Assembly: GCA_028288765.1 (NCBI GenBank)
Contig: JAQGHQ010000341.1
Coordinates: forward strand, 1-55,253
DNA from: Gemmataceae bacterium
GTDB taxonomy: Bacteria > Planctomycetota > Planctomycetia > Gemmatales > Gemmataceae
Direction of reading: 5' to 3'
DNA: 55,253 nucleotides
Part shown: positions 12,189 to 22,400 of the stretch, in pieces
How positions within the stretch are numbered: the first letter of the stretch is position 1
Layout of the letters: each line of letters begins with the position of its first letter
The notes under the pieces: model-generated
Seen by the model: the letters and a program-made list of their open reading frames with translations, nothing else
What the model was told of the DNA's origin: nothing
The model's database searches: none
Made by a program: the position numbers and the translations under genes

Positions 12189-14318
12189 ATGGCCAAGCAA
12201 ACGGGAACAGACCTGAAGCTGGTCCGGAACATCGGCGTGATCGCCCACATCGACGCCGGGAAGACGACCACCACCGAGCACCTGCTGTACTACGCGGGGG
12301 CGAAGCACAAGCTCGGCGGGGTCGACGAGGGGACCACCGAAACCGACTACGACCCCGAAGAGCAGCAGCGGGGCATCACCATCTACTCGGCGTGCGTCCC
12401 GTTCGAGTGGGCCGGGTACACCATCAACCTGATCGACACCCCGGGGCACGTCGACTTCACCGCCGAGGTCGAGCGGTCGCTCCGGGTGCTCGACGGGGCG
12501 GTCGTCGTGTTCGACGGCCAGAAGGGGGTCGAGGCCCAGTCGGAGACGGTGTGGCGGCAGGCGAACAAGTACGGCGTCCCCCGGCTGGTGTTCGTGAACA
12601 AGATGGACGTGGTCGGGGCGAACTTCGCCCAGACGCTCGAGAGCATCCACCAGCGGCTCACCCCGGACTTCGCGAGCCACGGGCGGCCGGTCCCGGTCGT
12701 CATCCCGATCGGGGCCGGCGGGCCGTCGGACAGCTCCCGCCCGTTCCGGGGGGTGATCGACCTGATCGAGATGAAGGCCCGGTTCTTCGACGCCGGCGAC
12801 CTCGGCAAAACCGTCCGGACGGCCGAGATCCCGGACGAGGACCTCGACGACGCCCACAAGTACCGCGAACTCCTGTTCGACGTCCTGACGCAGAGTGACG
12901 AGAAGGACCTGATCACGTCGGCGGTCCTCGACGGCCAGGACCCCGACCCGGCGAAGGTCCGGCAGCTCGTCCGCGAGCAGTGCCTCGCGGGGAAGATCTA
13001 CCCGGTGCTGAGCGGGTCGGGCCGCGAGCACATCGGCATCCAGCCGCTCCTGGATGCCGTGACGTACTATCTCCCGAGCCCGCTCGACCGGCCGCCGGTG
13101 ACGGGCGTGGACCCGAAACACCCCAAGCGGGAAGAACGCCGCAAGCCCGACCCGAAAGAGCCGTTCTGCGGGCTGGTGTTCAAGGCGGCCTGGCACCCGA
13201 ACGGGCACCGGTTCTTCGTCCGCATCTACTCCGGGGTCATGAGGCCGAACATGCGGGCCTATAACCCCGGGAAGGACGTGAAGGAGAACGTCGCCAAGCT
13301 GTTCCACGTCCACGCCGACCCGGCCCGGGGGCTGGAAGAAGTGGACACCGGCCCGGCCGGCGACATCGTCTGCGTGGTCGGGCTGAAGGACACGGTTACC
13401 GGCGACACGCTCTGCGACACCCAGCACCCGATCCTGCTGGAGGCGATCACCTTCGCCGAGGCGGTGGTCAGCCAGTCGATCGAGCCGGAGAGCGGCGGGG
13501 ACAAGGACAAGCTCGGGCTCGCGCTCGACATCCTTCAGCTCGAAGACCCCACCTTCAAGGTGAAGGCGGACAAGGACACCGGCCAGACGCTGATGAGCGG
13601 GATGGGGACGCTCCACCTGGAAGTGAAGCGGCACCGGCTGGAGCGGGACTTCCGCCTGAAGGTCCGGGTGGGCAAGCCGGCGGTCAGCTTCCGGGAACAG
13701 TTGAAGGGGCCGCGGACGGTCCAGGCGGTCATCGACCGGCTCGGGGACAAGCCGGCGTTCGCCAGGCTGAAGGTGTCGTTCACGAACTTCAAGACGGAAA
13801 AGCCGGTGGCGGTGTTCAACGTGGTGAACGTCGACGAGAGCCCGGTCCCGGCCGCGTTCCTGGCGGCGGCCGAGCGGGCGCTCTTCGAAGCGCTGCAAAC
13901 CGGAGAGCTCGGTTACCCGATGATGAACGCCCAGGCCCGGATCATCGACGCCCAGTTCGACCAACAGCTCTCGACCGAGGACGCGTTCGTCGCGGCGGCG
14001 ATCCAGGCGTACCGGGAAGCGACGCGGGACAACATGCAGCTTCTCGAACCGATTATGAAGGTGACCGTGACGACCCCGTCCGCGTTCGTCGGGAACGTCC
14101 TGGGGGACATCAGCGGGCGGCGCGGCGAGATCGACGCCCAGGAGATGAGCCCGACCGGGACGATGGTCGACGTGATCGCCCGCATCCCGCTCGCGAACCT
14201 GTTCACCTACGCGAACGAAGTCCGCAGCCTGAGCCAGGGCCGGGCCGCGGCCGGGATCGAGCCGCATAGCTACGCGCCGGCCCCGCCCGAGGTGCTGCGG
14301 CAGTTAATGGGGGAATAA
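12189..14318 (+). CDS. fusA: Elongation factor G
   Basis: Translocation GTPase of 709 residues. G1 is [16 protein letters not shown], the switch I end is [13 protein letters not shown]3 is [16 protein letters not shown], and G4 is NKMD. Domains II to V follow, including [18 protein letters not shown] and the domain V segment [20 protein letters not shown]. The C-terminus is unusual ([20 protein letters not shown]) compared with the common SMGRA...F.Y.P ending, so this may be a lineage-specific EF-G subtype. It starts at 12189 after gggtggtg and lies in the str operon order rpsL-rpsG-fusA, but the next gene is mgsA, not tuf. Confidence 0.95.
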   Translation: MAKQTGTDLKLVRNIGVIAHIDAGKTTTTEHLLYYAGAKHKLGGVDEGTTETDYDPEEQQRGITIYSACVPFEWAGYTINLIDTPGHVDFTAEVERSLRVLDGAVVVFDGQKGVEAQSETVWRQANKYGVPRLVFVNKMDVVGANFAQTLESIHQRLTPDFASHGRPVPVVIPIGAGGPSDSSRPFRGVIDLIEMKARFFDAGDLGKTVRTAEIPDEDLDDAHKYRELLFDVLTQSDEKDLITSAVLDGQDPDPAKVRQLVREQCLAGKIYPVLSGSGREHIGIQPLLDAVTYYLPSPLDRPPVTGVDPKHPKREERRKPDPKEPFCGLVFKAAWHPNGHRFFVRIYSGVMRPNMRAYNPGKDVKENVAKLFHVHADPARGLEEVDTGPAGDIVCVVGLKDTVTGDTLCDTQHPILLEAITFAEAVVSQSIEPESGGDKDKLGLALDILQLEDPTFKVKADKDTGQTLMSGMGTLHLEVKRHRLERDFRLKVRVGKPAVSFREQLKGPRTVQAVIDRLGDKPAFARLKVSFTNFKTEKPVAVFNVVNVDESPVPAAFLAAAERALFEALQTGELGYPMMNAQARIIDAQFDQQLSTEDAFVAAAIQAYREATRDNMQLLEPIMKVTVTTPSAFVGNVLGDISGRRGEIDAQEMSPTGTMVDVIARIPLANLFTYANEVRSLSQGRAAAGIEPHSYAPAPPEVLRQLMGE

Positions 14319-14328
14319 AGAAGGAGGT

Positions 14329-14409
14329 GGCCGCAAAGAGGCACAAAAGTCACAAAGAAGAGAAAAAGACCCTCTTTCCTTTATGTGCCTCTTGTGCATG
14401 TTTGCGGCC
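14329..14409. repeat. gcacaaa-word inverted element between fusA and mgsA
   Basis: The left arm 14329-14357 (ggccgcaaagaggcacaaaa and on) mirrors the right arm 14379-14409 (ctttatgtgcctcttgtgca and on). ggccgcaaa pairs with tttgcggcc, gcacaa with ttgtgc, and the remaining word units partly. Units are 8-9 nt. The element lies 11 nt after the fusA stop and 24 nt before the mgsA ATG. Its words resemble but differ from those of the rpsG-fusA element. Confidence 0.8.
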
Positions 14410-14433
14410 ATTCTCTCTGATCGTGAGGGGACG

Positions 14434-14886
14434 ATGCCCGCACAGACCATTCCGGCCCGCAAGCGTGTCGCCCTTGTTGCCCACGACCACAAGAAGGCCG
14501 AGCTGCTCGACTGGGCATCGGCCAACCGCGACGCCCTCGCCCGGCATGAGCTCTACGGCACCGGGACGACCGGCCGGCTGGTGGAAGACCGCCTCGGGCA
14601 GCCGGTCGGGAAGCTCATGTCCGGCCCGCTCGGCGGCGACCAGCAGCTGGGAGCGATGATCGCCGAGGGGCGGGTCGACGTGCTGATCTTCTTCTGGGAC
14701 CCGCTCGAAGCCCAGCCCCACGACCCGGACGTGAAGGCCCTCCTCCGGCTCGCCGTGCTCTGGAACATCCCGTGCGCCTCGAACTGGGCCAGCGCGGATC
14801 ACCTGTTCTCATCCCCTCTGATAGGCGCCGAATACACCCGTACTGTCCCGCTTCCGGCGGACGCGACGGCGTGGCCGCGGAAGTGA
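14434..14886 (+). CDS. mgsA: Methylglyoxal synthase
   Basis: Converts dihydroxyacetone phosphate to methylglyoxal and phosphate, a glycolytic overflow bypass. The 150-residue product matches the family length and carries [27 protein letters not shown], the [14 protein letters not shown] loop holding the catalytic Asp, [20 protein letters not shown] and [17 protein letters not shown]. The ATG at 14434 follows gagggg; an upstream extension in frame would run into the inverted word element. Its place directly downstream of fusA on the same strand suggests co-transcription with the str operon unless the hairpin terminates. The family call is secure; the operon link is inferred. Confidence 0.95.
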   Translation: MPAQTIPARKRVALVAHDHKKAELLDWASANRDALARHELYGTGTTGRLVEDRLGQPVGKLMSGPLGGDQQLGAMIAEGRVDVLIFFWDPLEAQPHDPDVKALLRLAVLWNIPCASNWASADHLFSSPLIGAEYTRTVPLPADATAWPRK

Positions 14887-14890
14887 CCGA

Positions 14891-15649
14891 TCACGCGGCT
14901 GGTCGCTCGGCGAGCAGCAGATAGCCGTACACCCGCCACCACGCCCGAGCAGGCCCTCCGTCCAATCCGACAGGCCGAACCTCCCGGACCGAGAAGCCCG
15001 TGTCGGTCAGCACGCGCACGGCTTCCCGGTGGGTGAAGTGGTGCAGGGTGAGGGGCGCCCCACCGTAAGCTTGTGACATCGTCGTGTCGCCGGCATCGGG
15101 CCGGCCGAGCAGGCCCCGCCACCAGTGGCCGAGGGTCCGCCCCCATCCGAGCCCGCCGAAGAAGCGGTTGTGGACGTGCAGCACGAACCGGCCGCCCGGC
15201 TTCAAGAGCCGGAACGCGTTCGCCACTACCTTCGCCCGGTTCTCCACGCCTTGCACCATTCCGAGCGTGCTGAACAGGCACGTCGCGTAGTCGAAGCTTC
15301 GGTCGGGCAGTCCGGAGAGGTCGACGAGGTTCGCCTTCCTCCATTCCACCCGGACCCCGGCCGCGGTCGCGTTCTCCCCCGCCCTGGCGAGCATCTCGTC
15401 GGACAGGTCGACCCCCACGCACTCGTACCCCCTCGCCGAGAAGTGGACGCACAGCCGGCCCGTCCCGCAGCCGAGGTCGAGGAGCCGGTCCGGGTTCGGG
15501 AACGCCCGCTCGCAGAATGCCACATCGATCTGGGCCAGGGGCGACGCGGCCATTTGCTCGTCGTACCCGCGGACCATCTCGCCGGAGTGCAGGTAGTCCC
15601 ACAGCCCGCGGTCCACGCCGGGCGGGAGCTGCCAGTCAGGTACGGTCAT
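14891..15649 (-). CDS. Class I SAM-dependent methyltransferase
   Basis: A 252-residue protein with the Rossmann-like methyltransferase fold: motif I LLDLGCGTGRLCVHF, the acidic end of strand 2 in VGVDLSDEML, a motif II/III region DLSGLPDRSFDYATCLFSTL, and RLLKPGGRFVLHVHNRF after strand 4. The C-terminal part (HHFTHREAVRVLTDTGFSV) is typical of small-molecule methyltransferases of the Methyltransf_25/11 type. The substrate cannot be told. It converges on mgsA with only 4 nt between the stops, and is divergent from the enolase-superfamily gene across 114 nt. Confidence 0.85.
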   Translation of the reverse strand: MTVPDWQLPPGVDRGLWDYLHSGEMVRGYDEQMAASPLAQIDVAFCERAFPNPDRLLDLGCGTGRLCVHFSARGYECVGVDLSDEMLARAGENATAAGVRVEWRKANLVDLSGLPDRSFDYATCLFSTLGMVQGVENRAKVVANAFRLLKPGGRFVLHVHNRFFGGLGWGRTLGHWWRGLLGRPDAGDTTMSQAYGGAPLTLHHFTHREAVRVLTDTGFSVREVRPVGLDGGPARAWWRVYGYLLLAERPAA

Positions 15650-15763
15650 TCGTCATAAGTCCCTGGTCAACCGCCCGGAGCCCGTAATACTGTGCAGTGT
15701 AGTCCGACGTGTACGGCGGAGCCTCCCGCGGGCACGACGAACGAACGACCGGGGACTCATTCC

Positions 15764-17122
15764 ATGCGTACCACCGACATCCGCATCGCCGACGTGTCCT
15801 TCGAGTACGAGGACTTCCGCTACCGCAGCCCGATCAAGTTCGGCGGGGTGGCGCTCGACAAGGCGACCGTTCTGAACGTCCGGGTGACGGTCGAGACGCG
15901 GACCGGGCGGACCGCGACCGGGTTCGGGTCGATGCCGCTCGGGAACGTGTGGGCGTACCCGTCCCGGAAGCTCGGGTACGACGCCACCCTCGGGGCGATG
16001 AAGGAGCTGGTGACCGCGTTCTGGGAGACGGTGGAGGAGTGTACCGAGTTCGGGCACCCGGTCGAACTCGGGCACCTCCTCGAACCCCGGTTCCTCGCCC
16101 ACCTCGGGCCGGTCGGGGCGGAACTCCGGCTCGCCGACCCGATCCCGCCCCTGGCCGGCCTGGTCGCCGCGAGCCCGTTCGACGCCGCGATCCACGACGG
16201 GTACGGGAAGGTCCACGGGCTGAGCTGCTACCGGACCTACGGCCCCGAGTACCTCGGGCACGACCTCGGCCGTTACCTCGGAGACGAGTTCGCGGGAGAA
16301 ACCCTCGACCGGTACGTGCTGCCGGTGCCGAAGCCCCGGATGCCGCTCTACCACCTCGTCGGGGCCCTCGACCCGCTCACCCCGGCGGAGGTGAAGCAGC
16401 CGATCCGCGACGGGCTCCCCGAGGCGCTCGGCGGCTGGATCGCCCGGGACGGGCTGACGCACCTGAAGGTGAAGCTCAACGGCGACGACCTGAACTGGGA
16501 CGTGGACCGGGTGGTCGCCGTGAACTGGGTCGCCGAGGAGGCCCAGCGCCACCGCGGGGTCACCGCGTGGTGGTACTCGCTCGATTTCAACGAGCGGTGC
16601 CAGACCGTCGAGTACCTGCTCGATTTCCTCCGGCACCTGCGGGAGAAGGCCCCGGCCGCCTACGACCGGGTGCAGTACGTCGAGCAGCCGACCGCCCGCG
16701 ATCTGAAGGCGAACCGGCAGAACCTGATGCACGAGGCGGCGAAGTTCAAGCCGGTGGTGATCGACGAGTCGCTCCTCGACCTGGAGAGCCTCCGGCTCGC
16801 CCGGGAGATGGGCTACACCGGGGTCGCGTTCAAGGCGTGCAAGGGGCAGACGCAGACGCTCCTCCTCGCCGCGGCCGCGCAGAAGTACGGGCTGTTCCGG
16901 TGCGTGCAGGACCTCACCTGCGTGGGGGCGTCGCTGATCCACTCGGCCGGGATCGCCGCGCACATCCCCGGGGTGGCGGCGATCGAGTCGAACGGCCGGC
17001 AGTACTGCCCGGCGGCGAACGAGCCCTGGGACGCCCGGTTCCCCGGGGTGTTTACGATCCACGACGGGACGATGAACACGGCCGTCCTGAACGGGATCGG
17101 GCTCGGGGCGGTGCCGGGCTGA
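15764..17122 (+). CDS. Enolase-superfamily (mandelate racemase/muconate lactonising-like) protein
   Basis: 452 residues. Members abstract an alpha proton from a carboxylate using a Lys or His base and a Mg2+ site in a TIM barrel. Visible: a lysine pair in HLKVKLNGDD at the end of barrel strand 2, candidate metal ligands in WYSLDFNER, YVEQPT and VIDESL, and a second Lys in FKACKGQTQT. The N-terminal capping domain is residues 1-150. The ATG at 15764 starts MRTTDIRIADVSFEYEDFRY; the frame extends 24 codons upstream without conservation. The specific reaction (racemase, dehydratase or cycloisomerase) is not assignable. It stands alone on its strand. Confidence 0.8.
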   Translation: MRTTDIRIADVSFEYEDFRYRSPIKFGGVALDKATVLNVRVTVETRTGRTATGFGSMPLGNVWAYPSRKLGYDATLGAMKELVTAFWETVEECTEFGHPVELGHLLEPRFLAHLGPVGAELRLADPIPPLAGLVAASPFDAAIHDGYGKVHGLSCYRTYGPEYLGHDLGRYLGDEFAGETLDRYVLPVPKPRMPLYHLVGALDPLTPAEVKQPIRDGLPEALGGWIARDGLTHLKVKLNGDDLNWDVDRVVAVNWVAEEAQRHRGVTAWWYSLDFNERCQTVEYLLDFLRHLREKAPAAYDRVQYVEQPTARDLKANRQNLMHEAAKFKPVVIDESLLDLESLRLAREMGYTGVAFKACKGQTQTLLLAAAAQKYGLFRCVQDLTCVGASLIHSAGIAAHIPGVAAIESNGRQYCPAANEPWDARFPGVFTIHDGTMNTAVLNGIGLGAVPG

Positions 17123-17175
17123 CCCGGAGAAAGAGTAGGATGGGTGTGACACAATCCTGGGGACACGCCGGCCGA

Positions 17176-17208
17176 GAGAAACCGGGTGTCTTGCTGCCCG
17201 GGCTTCTC
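17176..17208. terminator. Hairpin between convergent genes
   Basis: gagaa-a-ccggg (17176-17186) pairs with cccgg-gc-ttctc (17197-17208), a 10-bp stem with small bulges. It lies between the stop of the enolase-like gene (17122) and the stop of the prenyltransferase-repeat gene (17246), the expected place for a bidirectional terminator. There is no T run. Confidence 0.35.
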
Positions 17209-17245
17209 GATTCCGACCCGGTTCCTCGCGTCGCCCTTCGACCGC

Positions 17246-18343
17246 TCACTTCTGCAAAATGGGCAGGTAGTTGTTGGGCAGCTGGAGGATGATCAGGCTC
17301 ATGGCGGTGGCGTAGGCCTGGCCGTAGTCGTCCGTCCACGTCCCCCCGCCGGCCCGGGCCCGGCTGAGCAGTTCGTCCCGGATCGCCGGGAACCACTGCG
17401 CCCAGTAATCCCCCCCGGCCGTCCACATCGCCAGGGCGGCGTAATACTGCCCGTAGTAGTAGTGCTGCCGCGGGATCTCCCGGGACGCGAACTGGCGGAC
17501 CGGCAGGAACTGCTGGACGTACCGCAACCCCCGGTCGATGTCCCGGCCGGTGTAGATCCCGGCGCTGTACAGCCCGACGATCGCCGCCGCCGACCGGGCG
17601 AACGCCGAGTACCCCTGCCCCTTGAAGTAGCTGAACCCGCCGTCGGGCATCTGGCACCCGCGGATGTACACGACCCCGTCGTCGACCACGTTCTTCCGGA
17701 CGAACACCCCGGCGTTCTTGGCCGCCCGCAGGGCCATCATCTGCGCGACCGTGACCGACACGTCGGCGACCGGCGGCTGCGCCTCGTACCGCCACCCGCC
17801 CTCCTTGTTTCGGGCCGCGACCGTGTACGCGACCGCCTGCTCCAGCAGCCCCTTCACCTTCTTCTGCCGGGCCTTTTCCGGGAGCATCCCACACACTTCG
17901 GACAGGAACAGACACCCGAACCCGTGGCTGTACATCGCCTGCTGGTTCTGACTCCGTAACCCGGCCTGGGCGTCGCCCGGGGACAGGAACCCGGAGTTGC
18001 CGGCCCCGGCGGCGAGGAGGTAATCGACCACGCGGGACACGGTCCGCCCGTACCGCCCCCGGCCCGGCTGGTGCCCCCCGGCCATGAGTGCCAGCCCGGC
18101 GAGAGAGGCCACCCCGACGGCGGCCCCGCTGAGCCGGTCTGAGAACGACCCGTCGTCGAGCTGGATCCGGGCGAGGTACGCGAGCCCGCGCTCGATCGTG
18201 GCCTCGGTCTCGGGGGTGATGAACTCGGCCCCGGTCTCGGTGGGCTGGGCGTGACCGGCGTACCCCATTACCCCGGCCGCCCCCCCGACGGCGGCGAGAC
18301 GGAGGAACGTGCGACGGGATAGGTACGGGTTTTTGGCAGGCAT
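17246..18343 (-). CDS. TAT-exported prenyltransferase/squalene-oxidase-repeat protein
   Basis: 365 residues. The N-terminus has a twin-arginine signal (NPYLSRRTFLRLAAVGGAAG), so export in folded form is expected. The mature part has several alpha/alpha-toroid repeats of the prenyltransferase/squalene cyclase type (GLAYLARIQLDDGSFSD, AVAYTVAARNKEGGWRYE, YIRGCQMPDGGFSYFKGQ, YYYGQYYAALAMW). No cyclase DXDD motif is seen, so it is probably a non-enzymatic or unknown member. The ATG at 18343 is chosen for the signal; the long frame upstream is not conserved. It is the last gene of the minus-strand membrane cluster that starts at 32.4 kb. Confidence 0.8.
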   Translation of the reverse strand: MPAKNPYLSRRTFLRLAAVGGAAGVMGYAGHAQPTETGAEFITPETEATIERGLAYLARIQLDDGSFSDRLSGAAVGVASLAGLALMAGGHQPGRGRYGRTVSRVVDYLLAAGAGNSGFLSPGDAQAGLRSQNQQAMYSHGFGCLFLSEVCGMLPEKARQKKVKGLLEQAVAYTVAARNKEGGWRYEAQPPVADVSVTVAQMMALRAAKNAGVFVRKNVVDDGVVYIRGCQMPDGGFSYFKGQGYSAFARSAAAIVGLYSAGIYTGRDIDRGLRYVQQFLPVRQFASREIPRQHYYYGQYYAALAMWTAGGDYWAQWFPAIRDELLSRARAGGGTWTDDYGQAYATAMSLIILQLPNNYLPILQK

Positions 18344-18493
18344 CGCGTTACCCCAGCGGTCCGGGAGCGGGCACCACCTTTGCGGCGGTCCGCCCGGTTC
18401 TTGCGGCACCAGTCTTCGGACCGGCGCCGCGAATGGTCTGTCTACTCTATCGCGTTCCGCCCGGCTTCGGGCTGTGTTCGCGGGCGACGAGCT

Positions 18494-18563
18494 TCTGGTA
18501 GGGCACGCACTGCGGGCCGGTTTTGCCCACGCACCGACGGCACGCAGTGCGTGCCCTACCAGA
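18494..18563. repeat. 26-bp inverted repeat, ggtagggcacgcactgc type
   Basis: 18494-18519 (tctggtagggcacgcactgc and on) pairs with 18538-18563 with a single mismatch across an 18-nt loop. The inner part (cacgcagtgcgtg) is itself nearly palindromic. It lies between the secreted protein gene and the prenyltransferase-repeat gene, 23 nt from the former's stop. It resembles a REP-like dispersed palindrome; function unknown. Confidence 0.8.
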
Positions 18564-18585
18564 CTGGAACCTGGAACTATCGACT

Positions 18586-19434
18586 CTACCTCGACCCGCC
18601 CGGCTTCTGGGGCGTGTTCGCCAGCGACGAATAGTACTGCTTGAGCAGGTCCGAGTACCGGGGCATGAACTGCTCCTTGTAGTACTGCGTCACCTGCTGA
18701 CGGAGCTTGTCCGGGAGGTGGCCCCACACCTCCTTCACCACGTCGTCGTCGAGCGGGAGCGCCGGCTTGACCGCCATCTTTCCCGTCTGGTCCGACGGTT
18801 TGCCGCCGGCCGGGTTCGGCCCCGCCTTCGGGTCGGCCTTCGCCATACCCTCGTCCGGCTTTTTCCCGCCGACCGGGTCGTTGCCGGGGTCTTTCGGCTG
18901 TCCACCCGATTTCCCCCTCCGCGGCCGGCTGCCGCCGGTGTTCGCCTGTTGGGGCCCGCCCTTCGAGTTCCCCATACCCTCTGGCGGGGGCATCCCAGCC
19001 GGCGGGGGCATCCCGGACTTATCTTTTGAACCGCTATTCCCCTTGCCGGACGAACTCTTGTCGTTCTTGTCTTTATTCTTGTCCTTGTCCTGGTTCTTTT
19101 GGTCGTTCTTGTCGTTCGAACTGCCCCCGGACTGCGGCGGGGGGTTGAGGAGCGAGTCGATGTCTTTCAGGATCTTGTCCTGACTGGCCCGGGTCTCGGT
19201 CCCCGCGTCGGTCATGGCGAGCTTGTCGCCGACCGTCTTCGAGTTCTTGATGATCCGGTCGACCGTCTCGGCCGGGTTCTCCGGCCGGGCGGGCTCGGCC
19301 GCCGCGGGCGCGGGGTCGCGGGACCCGTCCGGCCGGACCTCCCGCGGGGGCGGGGCGACCTCGACGTCGGCCCGCGACGGGGCCGCCGAGAGCGCCCCCA
19401 CCAGGGCGGCCGCGAGCAGCGCGACTTTGGTCAT
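18586..19434 (-). CDS. Secreted low-complexity Lys/Asp/Pro-rich protein
   Basis: 282 residues starting MTKVALLAAALVGALSAAPSRA, a clear Sec signal peptide. The centre (about residues 100-210) is low complexity: Asp/Lys/Asn repeats such as KDKNKDKNDKSS, then PPPAGMPPPEGMG and Gly/Pro/Lys stretches, likely disordered. The C-terminus (VVKEVWGHLPDKLRQQVTQYYKEQFMPRYSDLLKQYY) is a folded amphipathic segment seen at the ends of planctomycete cluster proteins of this type. Its ATG overlaps the stop of the upstream coiled-coil gene by 4 nt (ATGA), so the two are translationally coupled and probably work together at the envelope. Precise function unknown. Confidence 0.75.
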   Translation of the reverse strand: MTKVALLAAALVGALSAAPSRADVEVAPPPREVRPDGSRDPAPAAAEPARPENPAETVDRIIKNSKTVGDKLAMTDAGTETRASQDKILKDIDSLLNPPPQSGGSSNDKNDQKNQDKDKNKDKNDKSSSGKGNSGSKDKSGMPPPAGMPPPEGMGNSKGGPQQANTGGSRPRRGKSGGQPKDPGNDPVGGKKPDEGMAKADPKAGPNPAGGKPSDQTGKMAVKPALPLDDDVVKEVWGHLPDKLRQQVTQYYKEQFMPRYSDLLKQYYSSLANTPQKPGGSR

Positions 19435-22400
19435 GGTTTCTCCTGCGGCGGGTTCGCCTCGGGCGGGACATCTTTCTGCCGGAAGAGCTGGGCCATCTTC
19501 TCGAACAGGGCGGTGATCTCCCGCTGGGCCTGTTCCAGCTCCTTCAGGTCCTCCCGGTCCTCGTCCGCAAACTTGTCGGGGTCCGGGTGGGATTTGGCGA
19601 ATTCGGCGGTCCGCTGGTTGAGGTCCGCCTGGAGCGCCCGCAGGGCTTTGATCTGGGCGAGCGGCGGGATCACGTCCCCGGTCCCGCCGGGCGAGGGCTG
19701 CGGGGGCGTCGGCCCGGCCTCCGGCGTCGGGCCGTCCTTCTTCTCGTCTTTCTTGGCGGTCGGGTCGTCCGTCTTCAGGGCGTCGAGTATCTGCTCGAGG
19801 CGGAGAACCGCAAGGCTCATCGGCCGGCGGACGCGGGCGTTGTTCGTCTTCTCGAGGTCCGGATCGAACGCGGCGTCCGGGTCGGCGTCGAGCGCGTCCT
19901 GGCGGCGGGCCTTGATCTTGTCGGCCGCCTTTTCCGCCGCGTCCGCCGCGTCCTGGACCACCCGGGCGAACACGGGCAGATCGGCGAACTCGCGGTCGGC
20001 CAGGACGCGGATCTCGGTGGATAAAGCCCGTTCGCGGTCCTCCAGGTCGACCGTGCTCATGAGCAGCGGGCGGGGCCACTTCTTCTCGGCCAGGACCTTC
20101 ACCTGAATGCGGTCGGCCTCGGCGACCGCCGCCGCCTGCCGGTCGAGCAGTGCCTTCACCTGGTTGAACAGTTTCCGCCGCTTCTCGTCGGTCAGTTCCC
20201 GCGGGGCTTTCGCCACCGCGGAGTCGAGCTTATCGCGGGCGGCGTCGAGCTTGCCCGTGGCGTCCTTCTGGGCGGTGGCGGGGTCGTCCCCGCGTTCGAG
20301 GTCGTCGCGGGCGGACTCCATCTTGTCGAGCGCCGCGCGGGCGTCCTTCGCCGCCTCGTCGGCCCGCTCGCGGGTGAGCCGCTGGACGAGGTCCCGCGTC
20401 TGGTCGATCAGCTTCTGCTGCTCGGGGGCGAGCCGTTTCAACTCGTCGGCCCGCTTCTCGGCGTCCTTGATCCGCCCGGCCTCTTCGGCCCGCTTCCGCA
20501 GGTCGTCCTGCTCGCCGGCCAGCTCGTCGAACTCGTTCGCGGCCTTGGCCCGCTTCTTCGCCAGTTCGGGTATGGTGTCGGCCGGCTGCTCGGTCAGCGA
20601 ACCGGCGAGGCGGTCGAGGCGGGCGGCGGCGGACCGGTCGAGCGCGGCGGCCTCGGCCTGGCGGTCGTTCCGCATCGCCTCGGCGGCCTTCCGGAGATCG
20701 TCGGGCAAGGCCTGCCCGCCGGCCTCCTTGACACCCCGCTCAAGCGCCTCGGCCTCGGCCGTGGCCCTGGTCCCGGCCGACCGGGTCTCGGCCGCCTCGT
20801 CTTTCAGGGTGGCGGCCTTCCTCTCCAGGGTGTTCCGGTCTGGTGTGCCCGGCGGGAGGGCGGCAGCCTTTTTCCTCAGGTCCTCGGCCTCCTTCTCCTT
20901 GGCGTCCGCAGCCGCACCGGCCTCGGCGGCCTGCTTCCTCTTCTCGGCTGCCAGCCGGGCGGCCCGGCCGAGCAACCCGTTCGCCTGGTCGGCGAGCTGG
21001 TCCAGCTTACCGGCCGCCCGATCGAGCTCGCCCCGCTGCTCGGTGGCCAGGGTGTCGGGGGCTTTGCCGGGCGGCACCTTGTCCGGCATTTTGTCCGCGA
21101 CCCCGGCCTCTCGAAGGACTCCGTCGCGGAGCATCCGGGCGTCGCCGCGGATTTCCCCGGCCCCGCCCCACTGCGACAGGAGGTCGAGGAGGATCGTCAG
21201 CCCGTCCTCGACGGCTTTCTGCTGCCGGCCGGCCTGCGTCAGCAGCCGTGGGACCGCCTTCTCCTGCCCGGCCTTCGGCGGCTGGCCGGCCTGTTGGCGG
21301 GCCTCGCCGAGCTGGGACTCGATCGCGTCCAGGCGGTCGGGGAGCCGGGCGAGTTCGTCGGCCACCGCCTCGACCCGGTCGGTCGTGTTCGACTTCGGAA
21401 GCTTGTTCACCCGGGTGAGTTCGCGGAGCATCTCGGCCCTGGCCCGCAGCCCGTCGCGGGGGTCCGCCACCCGGCCGCGGGTCTGCCTCTGGAGCTGTTC
21501 GGCGGCGAATAGCTTCTCGCGGTCGGCGGGCGCGAGCGTGCCGTCCGGCTGGGGTTTCGTGTCGGCGGTCTTCTGGGCCGCGTCCCGCTGGTGCTCCCGC
21601 GCCCGGAGCAGGTCCGGGCGGAGCCCCGCGAGCTCCTTCTGTAGGAACGCCTCGATCGCCTCCCGGGTCGCCACCCGGATCTCGACCTCGCCGCTGCGGC
21701 CGGGCTCCTTCAGCACCGAGACGTCGTCCCAGTCGTCGGCCGCGGCCCGGAGGACGATCACGTCCCCGTCGCGGACCGGGGTGCCGTCGCCGCGGAGGAA
21801 CGAGGCGACGGGCAACACGACCACCGACTCGTACCGCGCCGGGTGTAGACGGCCCGCCGCCCCGGTGACGGCCGCCGTCGCGTCCGGGAGCGGGATGGTG
21901 CGGACCGGCCCCTCCCGGCCGACGCGGTATTCGAGGGCCGCGGTGCGGAGGGCGTAGACCTTGTCCTCGGCGGCGACGTGGACGGTGATCGACGCCTCGG
22001 GGACAACCACCGGCGGGTCGCGGCCGGCCGCCGGGCGGAGGAGCGACACCCCCGGCGCGGGGTCCGGGGTCAGGCGGAGTTCGATCAGTCTGGTCCCGCA
22101 CAGCCCGGTCTCGTCGGTCAGCCTCAGGGCGTACATCCCCGACACCGAGGGGGTGAACGTGCCCGACATCACCTTGCCGTCGCCGGACAGGGTGAGCGGG
22201 ACGTCGGCCCCGATGCCTTCCGCGAGCAGTTGGGCGCCGAGCCCGCCGATCGGGTTCAATAGCCCGACCGGGGCGAGCCCGGCCGTCCGTTCGACGGTCG
22301 AGCGGTCGCCGAGATAGGCCAGCACAGCCCCGGCCAGCCGGGTGTCCGCCGCGGCCCGGATGGAGACGACCGTCCCGACCGGGACCTCGACCACCGCAGC

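Noticed and set aside
20107..21957. 616-residue Ser/Arg/Ala-rich open frame opposite the coiled-coil gene
   Set aside because: Composition is the complement of Ala/Glu/Lys coiled coil; no start signal or domain.
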